A DNA stretch of 64,000 nucleotides. Source: Planotetraspora silvatica (GTDB lineage Bacteria; Actinomycetota; Actinomycetes; Streptosporangiales; Streptosporangiaceae). This document shows positions 50,358 to 58,941 of the stretch, one piece after another; positions within the stretch are counted from its first letter, which is position 1, and each line of letters begins with the position of its first letter. The position numbers and the translations under genes were made by a program. The notes beneath the pieces are model-generated. The model saw nothing but the letters and a program-made list of their open reading frames with translations, searched no databases and had not been told where the DNA came from. The stretch lies in contig NZ_BOOQ01000032.1 in NCBI RefSeq assembly GCF_016863315.1, positions 62,001 to 126,000 of the forward strand, given 5' to 3'.

Positions 50358-52859
50358 TCAGTTCTGGATCGGCTCGGCGATGGACGCCGCCGAGTCGGGA
50401 ACCACCGGAGCCTTGGACTCGCCGACGAAGGTGAACGTCGCCGCGTCGCCTTCGCCCTCGATGTCGATCCTGACGATCTGACCCGGACGCAGGTCGCCAT
50501 ACAGGATCTTCTCGGACAGGCTGTCCTCCAACTCGCGCTGGATCGTCCGGCGAAGCGGACGGGCACCCATCACCGGGTCGTACCCGCGGTCGGCGAGCAA
50601 CTGCTTCGCGGCCGGGGTCAGCGCCAGCGACATGTCGCGGTCCTTCAGACGCTCGTCCACCTGGGCGAGCATCAGGTCCACGATCTGGATGATCTCCTTC
50701 GGCGTGAGCTGGTGGAAGACCACGATGTCGTCGACACGGTTGAGGAACTCGGGCCGGAAGTGCTGCTTGAGCTCCTCCTGGACCTTCGACTTCATCCGGT
50801 CGTAGTTGCTCTCCGCGTCGTTGTTCTTCGCGAAGCCCACCCCGATGCCCTTGGAGATGTCCCGGGTGCCGAGGTTGGTCGTCATGATGATGACGGTGTT
50901 CTTGAAGTCGACCACGCGACCCTGGGCGTCGGTCAGGCGACCGTCCTCCAGGATCTGGAGCAGCGAGTTGAAGATGTCCGGGTGGGCCTTCTCGATCTCG
51001 TCGAAGAGGACCACCGAGAACGGCTTGCGCCGCACCTTCTCGGTCAGCTGGCCGCCCTCCTCGTACCCGACGTAGCCGGGCGGGGAGCCGAACAGCCGCG
51101 AGACCGTGTGCTTCTCCATGAACTCCGACATGTCCAGCATGATCAGCGCGTCCTCGTCCCCGAAGAGGAACTCGGCGAGCGCCTTGGACAGCTCGGTCTT
51201 GCCGACACCGGAGGGACCGGCGAAGATGAACGACCCTCCAGGCCTTCTCGGGTCCTTCAGGCCGGCACGCGTCCGGCGGATGGACCGGGACAGACCCTTG
51301 ATCGCGTCGTCCTGGCCGATGATCCGCTTGTGGAGCTCGTCCTCCATGCGGAGCAGCCGCTGCGACTCCTCCTCGGTCAGCTTGAAGACCGGGATGCCGG
51401 TGGCCGTCGCGAGGACCTCGGCGATGAGCTCCTCGGTGACCTCGGCGACCACGTCCATGTCGCCGGCCTTCCACTCCTTCTCGCGGCGCTCGCGCTTGAG
51501 CTGGAGCTGCTTCTCCTGATCACGCAGGGCCGCGGCCTTCTCGAAGTCCTGCGCGTCTATCGCGGACTCCTTCTCCCGCCGCACGTTGGCGATCTTCTCG
51601 TCGTATTCGCGCAGGTCCGGCGGAGCGGTCATCCGGCGGATGCGCATCCGGGAGCCGGCCTCGTCGATGAGGTCGATCGCCTTGTCCGGCAGGAACCGGT
51701 CGCTGATGTAGCGGTCGGCCAGCTGAGCGGCGGCCACGAGGGCGCCGTCGGTGATGGAGACCCGGTGGTGCGCCTCGTAACGGTCGCGCAGGCCCTTGAG
51801 GATCTCGATCGTGTGGCTGAGGCTCGGCTCGGCCACCTGGATCGGCTGGAAGCGGCGCTCGAGCGCGGCGTCCTTCTCCAAGTGCTTGCGGTACTCGTCC
51901 AGCGTGGTCGCGCCGATGGTCTGGAGCTCGCCGCGGGCCAGCATCGGCTTGAGGATGCTCGCGGCGTCGATCGCGCCTTCGGCGGCGCCCGCTCCGACCA
52001 GCGTGTGCAGCTCGTCGATGAACAGGATGATGTCGCCGCGGGTGCGGATCTCCTTCAGCACCTTCTTGAGGCGCTCCTCGAAGTCACCGCGGTAGCGGGA
52101 GCCGGCCACCAGGGCGCCCAGGTCGAGGGTGTAGAGCTGCTTGTCCTTGAGCGTCTCGGGCACCTCGCCCTTGACGATCTTCTGCGACAGGCCCTCGACG
52201 ACGGCGGTCTTGCCGACGCCGGGCTCTCCCACCAGCACCGGGTTGTTCTTGGTCCTCCGGGAGAGGACCTGCATGACCCGCTCGATCTCCTTCTCCCGGC
52301 CGATGACCGGGTCGAGCTTGCCCTCGCGGGCGGCCTGAGTCAGGTTGCGGCCAAACTGGTCCAGCACAAGCGAGGTCGAAGGAGCCGCCTCCTGCGGCCC
52401 ACCGGCCGCCGCAGGCTCCTTCTGGTAACCATGGAGCAACTGGATGACCTGCTGCCGCACTCTGTTGAGATCAGCCCCCAGCTTCACCAGCACCTGGGCC
52501 GCCACACCCTCACCCTCACGGATGAGACCGAGCAGGATGTGCTCGGTGCCGATGTAGTTGTGGCCGAGCTGCAAGGCCTCGCGGAGCGACAGCTCAAGGA
52601 CCTTCTTGGCGCGCGGGGTGAAGGGAATGTGCCCCGACGGCGCCGACTGGCCCTGGCCGATGATCTCCTCGACCTGCTGGCGCACACCCTCAAGGCTGAT
52701 GCCCAGGCTCTCCAGAGCCTTGGCGGCAACGCCCTCACCCTCATGGATCAAGCCAAGAAGAATGTGCTCAGTACCGATGTAGTTGTGGTTGAGCATCCGG
52801 GCTTCTTCCTGAGCCAGGACGACAACCCGCCGCGCACGGTCGGTGAACCTTTCGAACAT
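50358..52859 (-). CDS. clpC: ATP-dependent Clp protease ATP-binding subunit ClpC
   Basis: An 833-residue AAA+ unfoldase. The Clp_N domain has two repeats of [17 protein letters not shown]1 has [11 protein letters not shown]2 has GPSGVGKT, and a UVR motif lies between them ([16 protein letters not shown]). It feeds substrates to ClpP1P2. The start is [11 protein letters not shown] at 52859; the frame runs 57 residues further upstream without similarity. A ClgR-like site lies upstream. Confidence 0.97.
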   Translation of the reverse strand: MFERFTDRARRVVVLAQEEARMLNHNYIGTEHILLGLIHEGEGVAAKALESLGISLEGVRQQVEEIIGQGQSAPSGHIPFTPRAKKVLELSLREALQLGHNYIGTEHILLGLIREGEGVAAQVLVKLGADLNRVRQQVIQLLHGYQKEPAAAGGPQEAAPSTSLVLDQFGRNLTQAAREGKLDPVIGREKEIERVMQVLSRRTKNNPVLVGEPGVGKTAVVEGLSQKIVKGEVPETLKDKQLYTLDLGALVAGSRYRGDFEERLKKVLKEIRTRGDIILFIDELHTLVGAGAAEGAIDAASILKPMLARGELQTIGATTLDEYRKHLEKDAALERRFQPIQVAEPSLSHTIEILKGLRDRYEAHHRVSITDGALVAAAQLADRYISDRFLPDKAIDLIDEAGSRMRIRRMTAPPDLREYDEKIANVRREKESAIDAQDFEKAAALRDQEKQLQLKRERREKEWKAGDMDVVAEVTEELIAEVLATATGIPVFKLTEEESQRLLRMEDELHKRIIGQDDAIKGLSRSIRRTRAGLKDPRRPGGSFIFAGPSGVGKTELSKALAEFLFGDEDALIMLDMSEFMEKHTVSRLFGSPPGYVGYEEGGQLTEKVRRKPFSVVLFDEIEKAHPDIFNSLLQILEDGRLTDAQGRVVDFKNTVIIMTTNLGTRDISKGIGVGFAKNNDAESNYDRMKSKVQEELKQHFRPEFLNRVDDIVVFHQLTPKEIIQIVDLMLAQVDERLKDRDMSLALTPAAKQLLADRGYDPVMGARPLRRTIQRELEDSLSEKILYGDLRPGQIVRIDIEGEGDAATFTFVGESKAPVVPDSAASIAEPIQN

Positions 52860-53018
52860 CTCGTCGCTCCTCACAGAGCGGTCAGGCGAGCCAGGGAGAT
52901 CCGGCCCGTCGTTCCGCATGGTAGCCCCGACCCAGCGACCGCTCCCATAGCAGAAGGGTTCCCCGAGCGCGAGGCGTTCACCCTCTATCCAACCCCCTGA
53001 TGGGCGCGAGATGTTCCG

Positions 53019-53036
53019 GATACGCCGCAAGCGAAC
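53019..53036 (-). promoter_or_regulatory. ClgR-like operator upstream of clpC
   Basis: On the minus strand GTTCGCTTGCGGCGTATC carries the CGC-N5-GCG core of ClgR sites that activate clp genes in actinobacteria. It lies 160 bp upstream of the clpC start. The 3' half is imperfect (GCGTA instead of GCGAA). Confidence 0.4.
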
Positions 53037-53062
53037 GAGGTTTTAGGAGAGTGGAAACAGAA

Positions 53063-53115
53063 TCGCGCGGTTATGCCGATCGTCAGAACATCCGACGACT
53101 GGCATAACCGCGCGA
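53063..53115 (-). terminator. lsr2 terminator, 15-bp perfect stem
   Basis: TCGCGCGGTTATGCC and GGCATAACCGCGCGA pair perfectly, with an inner CGTC/GACG pair in the loop. It lies 12 bp after the lsr2 stop and before the clpC promoter. TTCTGTTTCC follows on the transcribed strand. Confidence 0.88.
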
Positions 53116-53127
53116 TCAAGGGCGCAG

Positions 53128-53472
53128 TTAGTGCGCTGCGTCGTAGGCTTCGACGATCGACGCGGCAATACGGCCCCGCTCACTCACGGGGTGGCCGTGC
53201 GACTTCGCCCAAGCGCGGATCTCCGCACTCTTCTCACGGCTCATCGCCCGCTGTGCACTACCGCCCACACCACGACGGCGACCTCGGGTCGAACCTGATT
53301 CGGCTCGCCGTGCACCGCCGACGAAAGGTGACAGAGCCTCACGAAGCCGCTTGGCGTTGCCGTCGCTCAGGTCAATCTCATAAGCGGCGCCGTCAATCGC
53401 GAACGCGACCGTCTCATTGGCCTCGCCGCCATCGAGATCGTCGATGAGAATCACCTGTGTGTGCTTGGCCAT
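53128..53472 (-). CDS. lsr2: Nucleoid-associated protein Lsr2
   Basis: A 114-residue bridging DNA-binding protein that silences AT-rich and foreign DNA. The N-terminal dimerisation domain starts MAKHTQVILIDDLDGGEANE. The C-terminal AT-hook-like domain has AWAKSHGHPVSERGRI with the RGR motif. GCGAAAGGATTG lies upstream of the ATG. Targets could include the AT-richer secreted genes in the selenocysteine region; this is inference. Confidence 0.96.
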   Translation of the reverse strand: MAKHTQVILIDDLDGGEANETVAFAIDGAAYEIDLSDGNAKRLREALSPFVGGARRAESGSTRGRRRGVGGSAQRAMSREKSAEIRAWAKSHGHPVSERGRIAASIVEAYDAAH

Positions 53473-53545
53473 CCGGCAATCCTTTCGCGGAGCATAGATT
53501 TGATTCGTCAGCCAAACATATACCCGGTTTCCCGCGGCTGACAAT

Positions 53546-53710
53546 TCAAGTTTGTGGATTCTCAGGAACCTGTGAGCTTGCTGAGTTCTCCCGCGACTCC
53601 GGTGTCGAGCGCAGGCCGGCGGCATCGGAACGTACCAACTTTACGATGCCGTACACGACCGCTCCCGCAGCGACCACGGAAGGTATCAAGGCGGACAATA
53701 CATCTGTCAT
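53546..53710 (-). CDS. Small membrane protein (54 aa)
   Basis: MTDVLSALIPSVVAAGAVVY starts a short protein with one membrane helix (~5-25), then a Ser/Glu-rich tail. The long upstream frame to 54010 is Arg/Pro-rich and not supported. The ribosome site is weak. It may be a real small membrane protein or a chance frame. Confidence 0.5.
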   Translation of the reverse strand: MTDVLSALIPSVVAAGAVVYGIVKLVRSDAAGLRSTPESRENSASSQVPENPQT

Positions 53711-53926
53711 TCTGACTCGCTTGCGCCGGGGGTGTCTTTCACGGCACCCGCGTGAATTTCGGGATGACGTCCGGCCACCGTGGCGTTCAGCTCCGGAGGG
53801 CGTCCTCTCGACGATAGCGCCGCCAGGACCTGCTCCTCCTTCCGGGGGCACCTGTGGACCAGAAGGTAATCCGTGTCTCTCCAGCCGCCTTACCGGATGT
53901 GGAGAAATCATACCCAGGAATGCCAA

Positions 53927-53958
53927 GTGGGGCGGTCCGCCGAAGCGGGCCGCCCCAC
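53927..53958 (-). terminator. RDD gene terminator, 14-bp stem with CGAA loop
   Basis: GTGGGGCGGTCCGC and GCGGGCCGCCCCAC pair completely with one G-U pair over a CGAA loop. It follows the end of the first RDD gene by about 70 bp on the minus strand. The stretch 53711-54028 holds this hairpin and no gene. Confidence 0.85.
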
Positions 53959-54028
53959 CTTTCGCCCTGAGTTCAGAGGCATAGATCGCGCCGTGCCGAC
54001 ACGATCTCACAGTGATTTCAGCGCTGTG

Positions 54029-54583
54029 TCAGTGCGGCGCCTTCACCACGAGCGTGCCGGCGATCTTGTCGTGAATCCCCTGGTGAAGAGGGCTGTCCAC
54101 GATGATCAGGATGCCCAGCACGAGAACGAAGAGTCCGACGATTCCCGACAGGACGAAGGCCAACGGACTGAGCACCATGACGCCCGGATAGATGGCCGAA
54201 CGCTTCATGAGCGCGGACGAATCCAGTGGCGCTCCTCCCACGCCGACGAGTTGGATCTTCATGGCCTTCTTGCCGACCGTCTGACCGTCCTTGGAGTGCA
54301 GCATGTAGTCGTAGGCCGCATAACCGAGGTAGGCGATCAACCCGCCGATCAAGCCAAGGATGCCGCTGAGAATGAAGAACACGACGGCGAAGATGATGGT
54401 GTCGATGAGTCGCGCAACCCAGCGCTCCCACCATTCGGCGAGCGGCGCCGGGGCGCCCGGAGGGATAGGTGCACCTTGCGGCGCGCCCCCATAAGGGCCG
54501 TAACCAGGAGGCGGATATCCACCGGGCGGTGGGGGCGGCGAGGACTCATATGGATTCTGGCCGGGGGGCGGTTCCGCAGTCAT
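54029..54583 (-). CDS. RDD family membrane protein (short Pro-rich N-terminus)
   Basis: A 184-residue RDD protein. A Pro/Gly/Tyr-rich N-terminus (~1-45) is followed by an RDD domain with WVARLIDTIIFAVVFFILSG, DYMLHSKDGQTVGKKAMKIQ and LHQGIHDKIAGTLVVK. Three membrane helices. The RDD family is poorly characterised and may transport ions or small solutes. It is an apparent paralogue of the next gene and shares the [14 protein letters not shown] junction. Confidence 0.85.
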   Translation of the reverse strand: MTAEPPPGQNPYESSPPPPPGGYPPPGYGPYGGAPQGAPIPPGAPAPLAEWWERWVARLIDTIIFAVVFFILSGILGLIGGLIAYLGYAAYDYMLHSKDGQTVGKKAMKIQLVGVGGAPLDSSALMKRSAIYPGVMVLSPLAFVLSGIVGLFVLVLGILIIVDSPLHQGIHDKIAGTLVVKAPH

Positions 54584-54746
54584 TGGTCACCTCTCGTGAC
54601 GGCGTGGGGACATGCGTCGGTCAAGCATCGCACGAGAAACCCCGGCCGTTACGGCTTTTAGTGCGTACCTCCGCACTGCGCACTACTTGTATCGAACATA
54701 CGAAAACGGGGCCGATGGTCCGTTCCATCGACCCCGTTTCGTAGCA

Positions 54747-55958
54747 CTACTTGACCTTGACCACGATCGTGTTGGCGACCTTGTCATGCAACGCCTGGCT
54801 GAGCGGCTTGTCCCAAAGGAGCCAGAGCACATTCACCAAGGCGAAGATGCCGGCGAGCCAGCCCACGAAGGGAATCCATCGGAGCAGTTGCGGGCCAAAG
54901 AGAACACCGGCCCGCTTGGCGGCGACATCCTGTGGAAGGCCTTCCGGGCCGAGCGTTCCGCCGACCGGGACCACCTTGATGCCCATGGCGATCTTTCCGA
55001 CCGTCTGCCCCCGCTGCCGGAGCATGAGGAATTCATAAGCGATCATCGCCGCGCCACTGACCAAGGCGATGAGCACGGCGGCGAGGAACGCGCCGCTCTC
55101 CAGCGTCCGGACTCCTGTTACGTCGTCGAAACCGGCGCTCGTGACCACTACGGCGGTGATGATCGCCGTGATGATGAGGAACGGGATGCCGATGATGACC
55201 CCGTCGATGATCCTCGCGACCAGTCGCTGCCACCACTCGGCGAGCGGCGCCGGCGCACCCGGCGGAATCACCGCGGGAGCGCCGTACTGCTGGCCGTACC
55301 CCGGCTGACCGTAGCCGGGTTGTCCATAGGCGGGCTGGCCGTACCCGGGCTGACCGTACCCCTGCTGGCCGTAGGGCTGCTGACCGTAAGGCTGCTGGCC
55401 GTATCCGGGCTGACCTTGACCGTACTGCTGCGTCTGGCCGTAATCGGGCTGGCCATAACCCTGCTGACCGTAGCCCTGCTGGCCATAACCCTGCTGGTTG
55501 TAGCCCTGCTGCCCCTGGCCGTACGGCTGGGCCGGCTGCTGAGCGTAGGGGTTCGGAGGTTGTTGGCCGTAGGGGTTGGGAGGCTGCTGGCCGTATCCGC
55601 CCTGCCCCGTCTGATCCTGAGGCTGCGCCGGCTGCCCGTACGGATGGCCGGGCTGCTGAGGGTTGGCCCCCTGCTGCGCCTGCTGGCCGTACTGCTGCTG
55701 ACCGTAGCCCTGCTGCCCATAACCCTGCTGACCGTACTGCTGCTGACCGTAACCCTGCTGGCCGTAACCCTGCTGGCCTTGTGGAGTGCCGGGCTGCTGG
55801 CCGTACCCGTATCCCTGCTGCGGACCCGGCTGGCCGACGATCGTGGCGTCCGGGTCGTAGCCCTGCTGGGACTGCTCGGTGTCCTGGCGGTCGCGTCCGC
55901 GGGCCGGAGGCGAACCATCCGGATCTTCCTGCGGGTACGGCGGCTGTCCAGTGCTCAC
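54747..55958 (-). CDS. RDD family membrane protein with long Gln/Gly/Tyr-rich domain
   Basis: A 403-residue protein. Residues 45-226 are a low-complexity domain of GYGQQ-type repeats ([16 protein letters not shown] and variants). [20 protein letters not shown] then opens an RDD domain (~241-403) with several membrane helices, [20 protein letters not shown] and [15 protein letters not shown]. The N-terminus resembles prion-like, phase-separating domains and is cytoplasmic by prediction. The GTG start has GAGGTGAC upstream. It is 163 bp upstream of the shorter RDD paralogue and probably arose with it. Confidence 0.88.
   Translation of the reverse strand: MSTGQPPYPQEDPDGSPPARGRDRQDTEQSQQGYDPDATIVGQPGPQQGYGYGQQPGTPQGQQGYGQQGYGQQQYGQQGYGQQGYGQQQYGQQAQQGANPQQPGHPYGQPAQPQDQTGQGGYGQQPPNPYGQQPPNPYAQQPAQPYGQGQQGYNQQGYGQQGYGQQGYGQPDYGQTQQYGQGQPGYGQQPYGQQPYGQQGYGQPGYGQPAYGQPGYGQPGYGQQYGAPAVIPPGAPAPLAEWWQRLVARIIDGVIIGIPFLIITAIITAVVVTSAGFDDVTGVRTLESGAFLAAVLIALVSGAAMIAYEFLMLRQRGQTVGKIAMGIKVVPVGGTLGPEGLPQDVAAKRAGVLFGPQLLRWIPFVGWLAGIFALVNVLWLLWDKPLSQALHDKVANTIVVKVK
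55281..55826 (-). repeat. Low-complexity repeat coding Gln/Gly/Tyr
   Basis: In-frame repeats coding [10 protein letters not shown] and QGQQGY units, about 180 residues. The minus-strand CAGCAGGG(T/C)TACGG pattern recurs with small variations. The array is likely prone to length change. Confidence 0.88.
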
Positions 55959-56079
55959 CGTGTCACCTCGTTTCGAGTGCGCGTGCGGCACATCGTCAGG
56001 CTCGCATGCTGATATCGCCTAACGTAGCGAGACGCATATCAACAGTCACTTTTGCGCAACGTCAACAGCCCGGTCAAGA

Positions 56080-56628
56080 TCACCGGTCGAGATGGAGCAA
56101 CATCCTGGTATTGCCGAGCGTGTTGGGCTTCACGTGCTCGAGATCAAGGAATTCGGCGACGCCCTCGTCGTAGGACGCGAGCAACTCCGCGTACACCTCA
56201 GGCGCCACCGGAGTGCCCTGGATGGGGACGAAGCCGTGGCGGCCGAAGAATTCGACCTCGAAGGTCAGGCAGAAGACCCGGCCCACTCCGAGATCACGCG
56301 CGGTCTCGATGAGGGCCCCGACGATGCGGTGGCCGACGCCCTTGCCCCGCGCGGCCGGATCGACGGCGACGGTGCGGATCTCGGCCAGGTCCTCCCAGAG
56401 AACATGGAGAGCGCCGCAGCCGACGACCGTTCCCCCCGCTTCGGCGACCCAGAACTCCTGCACGTCCTCATAGAGCGTGACCGTGCTCTTCTCCAGGAGC
56501 CGGGGACCCACTCCGGAGTACTCGTCGACGAGGCGGCGGACGACGCGTACGTCCGACGTCGTGGCCCTGCGCACGGTGACCGCCGGGGGCCTGGACTCGG
56601 CAGACGTCTGCTCCGCGACCTGCTCCAT
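56080..56628 (-). CDS. argA: GNAT amino-acid N-acetyltransferase (Rv2747 / ArgA-like)
   Basis: A 182-residue GNAT. VRRATTSDVRVVRRLVDEYS opens the fold. RTVAVDPAARGKGVGHRIVG is the acetyl-CoA motif, and FCLTFEVEFFGRHGFVPIQG is the substrate region of the short N-acetylglutamate synthase of Actinomycetota (Rv2747). It makes N-acetylglutamate, the first step of arginine synthesis. This differs from E. coli ArgA, which has an added kinase-like domain. No other arg gene is adjacent. Confidence 0.88.
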   Translation of the reverse strand: MEQVAEQTSAESRPPAVTVRRATTSDVRVVRRLVDEYSGVGPRLLEKSTVTLYEDVQEFWVAEAGGTVVGCGALHVLWEDLAEIRTVAVDPAARGKGVGHRIVGALIETARDLGVGRVFCLTFEVEFFGRHGFVPIQGTPVAPEVYAELLASYDEGVAEFLDLEHVKPNTLGNTRMLLHLDR

Positions 56629-56943
56629 GGTCCGTCAGCGTAGTCGGCGCCGCCGGCGAACCGGTTCCACGGCACCGCTGAGGCGAGGAATCCAATAACG
56701 GTCAGACCCAAAATGGGGCGTCGAATTCACGTCAGGGGCGGTGTACCGACCGGCCCGACCGATCCCACTGGTCACTCTGCCCCCATCCTCTCAGGTTTTG
56801 TCCAGGGTCGGACCTGCGCCGACCCTCCCGCAAAACGCTCCAAAAGGGCTAAACCGCAGCTAGACAGGGGTGCGGGCCCTTATTCACCGTGACCTTGCCG
56901 TGATCGTTTGGTTGTGAAACCTCAACGGAATTTCGAGTTCTGG
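56629..56943. other. Non-coding region upstream of the c-di-AMP riboswitch gene
   Basis: This 315-bp stretch between argA and the riboswitch promoter has no gene I can support. The promoter of argA would lie at its left end on the minus strand. Confidence 0.5.
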
Positions 56944-56972
56944 TTGAGCTAGAACCCCGGATGCACTAGTGT
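56944..56972 (+). promoter_or_regulatory. Promoter for the riboswitch-NlpC/P60 transcript
   Basis: TTGAGC (56944-56949), a 17-bp spacer and TAGTGT (56967-56972) make a sigma-70-like promoter. Transcription would start near 56979, just before a CCGGTC/GACCGG hairpin that abuts the riboswitch. Confidence 0.55.
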
Positions 56973-57014
56973 CCAGCGACATTACCGGTCATCGTGGCCC
57001 CACACGGCGACCGG

Positions 57015-57157
57015 GCCGCCGAGTCTTCCGAGCACTCACGTGCGACGTGGAGCCGGGGACCCAACTGTGCGGATCTGGACGTTCTAGATCAACAAGGGGT
57101 GAATCCGAAAGGTAGGGCTACTCCGGCCCGAACCCGTCAGCTAACCCGGTAGGCGGC
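57015..57157 (+). ncRNA. c-di-AMP (ydaO-yuaA) riboswitch
   Basis: The conserved blocks are all present: GAGCCGGGGACCCAA, GGGGTGAAT, AGGTAGGGC and CGAACCCGTCAGCTAACCC with GGTAGGCGG. The ends pair as P1: GCCGCC (57015-57020) with GGCGGC (57152-57157). In Actinomycetota this class controls cell-wall hydrolase genes and turns them off at high c-di-AMP. The ligand synthase disA is 10 kb upstream. Confidence 0.93.
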
Positions 57158-57166
57158 AAGGAGTGC

Positions 57167-57218
57167 CGTACGGAACCGTGTGACCATCTGCGCATCACAC
57201 GGCGACCCCGTCCGTACG
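57167..57218 (+). terminator. Expression-platform hairpin (terminator candidate)
   Basis: Outer stem CGTACGGA/TCCGTACG and inner stem CCGTGTGA/TCACACGG nest in one long hairpin right after the riboswitch and before the ribosome site (GGAGAGGAG at 57229-57237). No T-tract follows, so it may act with Rho or by sequestering. This is the likely output of ligand binding. Confidence 0.6.
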
Positions 57219-57242
57219 ACACGACACTGGAGAGGAGTCTTG

Positions 57243-58292
57243 TTGCGCGTGCGTCGAGAACGGGCAGCCGGTAGACATGCCCAAGGCCGGCAGCCTGTGG
57301 CCGGCGGAGCCCTGTCCGGCTCCATTCGGAGATTCGCCTTAGTCGGCGTTGCGATAACCATGATCACGGTCGGCGTTCCCATGGTGGCCGCCACCGCTGA
57401 GCCCAAGCCCACCACCAAGCAACTCGCCGCCGAGGTCGAGAAGCTCTACAGCGACATCGAGACCCTCTCCGAGCAGTACAACGGCGAGCGCGTCCGTCTC
57501 AGCGCCGCCCAGCGGTCGGCCGATGTCGCCAAGAAGACCCTCGCCAAGAGCGAGTCCGAGCTCGCCGAGCGCCGCCAGAAGGCCGCCTACCTCGCGCAGA
57601 ACTCGTACATGAACGGCGGCTTCGGATCCACGCCCTTCGCCCTGATGGGCGGCGTCGATCCCGAGACCTACCTCGACCAGGCCTCCACCACCTACGCCCT
57701 GGAGATGCAGCAGGGCCAGGAGGTCACCGAGGTCGCCAACGCGATGCAGGCGGCCGAGAGGGCGAAGGCCGGCGCCGCCGCGCGTGCGGCCGAGGTGAAG
57801 AAGCTGCTCTCCAGCCTCGACTCCCAGCGCAAGAAGATCACCAAGCTGGTCAAGAAGTCCGAGAGCAAGCTCTACAGCACGGTCGGCGCCAGCGTCAGCG
57901 GCGGCGCGGCCAAGCGTGTGTCCTTCCCCGTCGTCGGCAACGGCAAGGCCGCCCAGGCGGCCCGGTGGGCGCTGACACAGCAGATGAAGCCGTACGTCTG
58001 GGGAGCCGCGGGGCCGAGTTCCTACGACTGCTCAGGCCTGATGATGGCGGCCTATCACACGGTCGGGATCAGCCTTCCCCACTACACCGGCAACCAGTGG
58101 ACCTCGGGCACGCACGTCTCCACCAAGGACATGCGCCCCGGTGACCTCATCTTCTTCTACTCGGACCTGCACCACGTCGGCATGTACCTCGGGGGCGGCT
58201 TCATGATCCACGCTCCCCACACGGGCGACGTGGTGCGTGTGGCGCCTCTGGCCGGGCGGCCGATCGCGGGAGTCGTACGAATCGCGGACTGA
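57243..58292 (+). CDS. NlpC/P60 peptidoglycan hydrolase (coiled-coil RipA/RipC-like)
   Basis: A ~349-residue exported cell-wall hydrolase. Signal peptide (FALVGVAITMITVGVPMVAA), then a long coiled coil (~50-220, LAAEVEKLYSDIETLSEQYN onward), then the NlpC/P60 catalytic domain: YDCSGLMMAAY with the catalytic Cys, and HHVGMYLGGGFMIHAP with His. It cleaves peptide stems for daughter-cell separation or growth. The start is uncertain: TTG at 57240 or 57243 or GTG at 57249, all after GGAGAGGAG. It is under the c-di-AMP riboswitch. Confidence 0.9.
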   Translation: MRVRRERAAGRHAQGRQPVAGGALSGSIRRFALVGVAITMITVGVPMVAATAEPKPTTKQLAAEVEKLYSDIETLSEQYNGERVRLSAAQRSADVAKKTLAKSESELAERRQKAAYLAQNSYMNGGFGSTPFALMGGVDPETYLDQASTTYALEMQQGQEVTEVANAMQAAERAKAGAAARAAEVKKLLSSLDSQRKKITKLVKKSESKLYSTVGASVSGGAAKRVSFPVVGNGKAAQAARWALTQQMKPYVWGAAGPSSYDCSGLMMAAYHTVGISLPHYTGNQWTSGTHVSTKDMRPGDLIFFYSDLHHVGMYLGGGFMIHAPHTGDVVRVAPLAGRPIAGVVRIAD

Positions 58293-58320
58293 GCCCCTGG
58301 TGAGGCGGTCCCCATCATGA

Positions 58321-58350
58321 CGCCGCAGGTCCGAGCCCGGGCCTGCGGCG
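58321..58350 (+). terminator. Terminator after the NlpC/P60 gene
   Basis: CGCCGCAGG pairs with CCTGCGGCG over a 12-nt loop. AAATGTTGTGTTG follows. It starts 29 bp after the stop and lies between convergent genes. Confidence 0.75.
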
Positions 58351-58371
58351 AAATGTTGTGTTGAGGCGGCG

Positions 58372-58632
58372 CTAGATGAGTCTGCGCCGCGCTGCCCAGG
58401 CGACCGCCTCGATGGCGGTCGCCACACCGATCTGATCGCAGATGTGGCGTAGCCGCCGGCGGACCGTGCGGCCGCTCACATCCAGGCTCCGGCCCACGCG
58501 ATCTGCGGTGACCCCTTTGGCGAGCTCCGCGAGGAGCAATAGATCCTCATCGTTCAGACCGGCGCGCTCGACATCCATAGCGAGGTCCACTGCGAGATCC
58601 TCGCCTCTCGTGACGACGTCAGGAAGCCCCAT
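58372..58632 (-). CDS. Small LuxR-type HTH protein
   Basis: An 86-residue protein with a GerE/LuxR-like HTH near residues 35-70 (LLLLAELAKGVTADRVGRSL, VSGRTVRRRLRHICDQIGVA). There is no receiver or PAS domain, so it may be a stand-alone DNA-binding unit. GGGAGGGCGG lies upstream of the ATG. Confidence 0.85.
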   Translation of the reverse strand: MGLPDVVTRGEDLAVDLAMDVERAGLNDEDLLLLAELAKGVTADRVGRSLDVSGRTVRRRLRHICDQIGVATAIEAVAWAARRRLI

Positions 58633-58680
58633 CGTCCCGCCCTCCCCCACGACGATGATTGGGTCGGCCCACCCTCAGGG

Positions 58681-58710
58681 AAGGTAAACGCCGTCCGACA
58701 AGGTCGTCAA
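58681..58710 (-). promoter_or_regulatory. Promoter for the small LuxR-type gene
   Basis: On the minus strand TTGACG (58710-58705), an 18-bp spacer and TACCTT (58686-58681). The LuxR ATG is 48 bp downstream. The rest of the 58711-58941 gap shows no gene or clear structure. Confidence 0.55.
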
Positions 58711-58941
58711 GGTACGGCCTTGTGCAGAACGGCGCTCGGATGAGCGCGCCGCCACGGCAGCAACACCGTTCCCAGCAGTGTGAGATTCCGGATGCTTGCG
58801 GGCTTTACGGACACTTCCCGCGGACTGGAGCTCCTGAGATCCGACAGCCCGCTTCCGAGCGATCGGGTCCACCCGAATCGCTCGGATTCCGCGACTTTCG
58901 CGCGTACCGGGGATGCCCGGCCGAGCCGGCTCCGAGAGGGC

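Noticed and set aside
53711-54010. Upstream extension of the 54-aa membrane protein
   Set aside because: Arg/Pro/Gly-rich, overlaps a terminator hairpin, and has no coding signal.
54747-55958. CRISPR array (repetitive sequence)
   Set aside because: The repeats are short, in-frame coding units of variable spacing, with no spacers of equal length and no cas genes.
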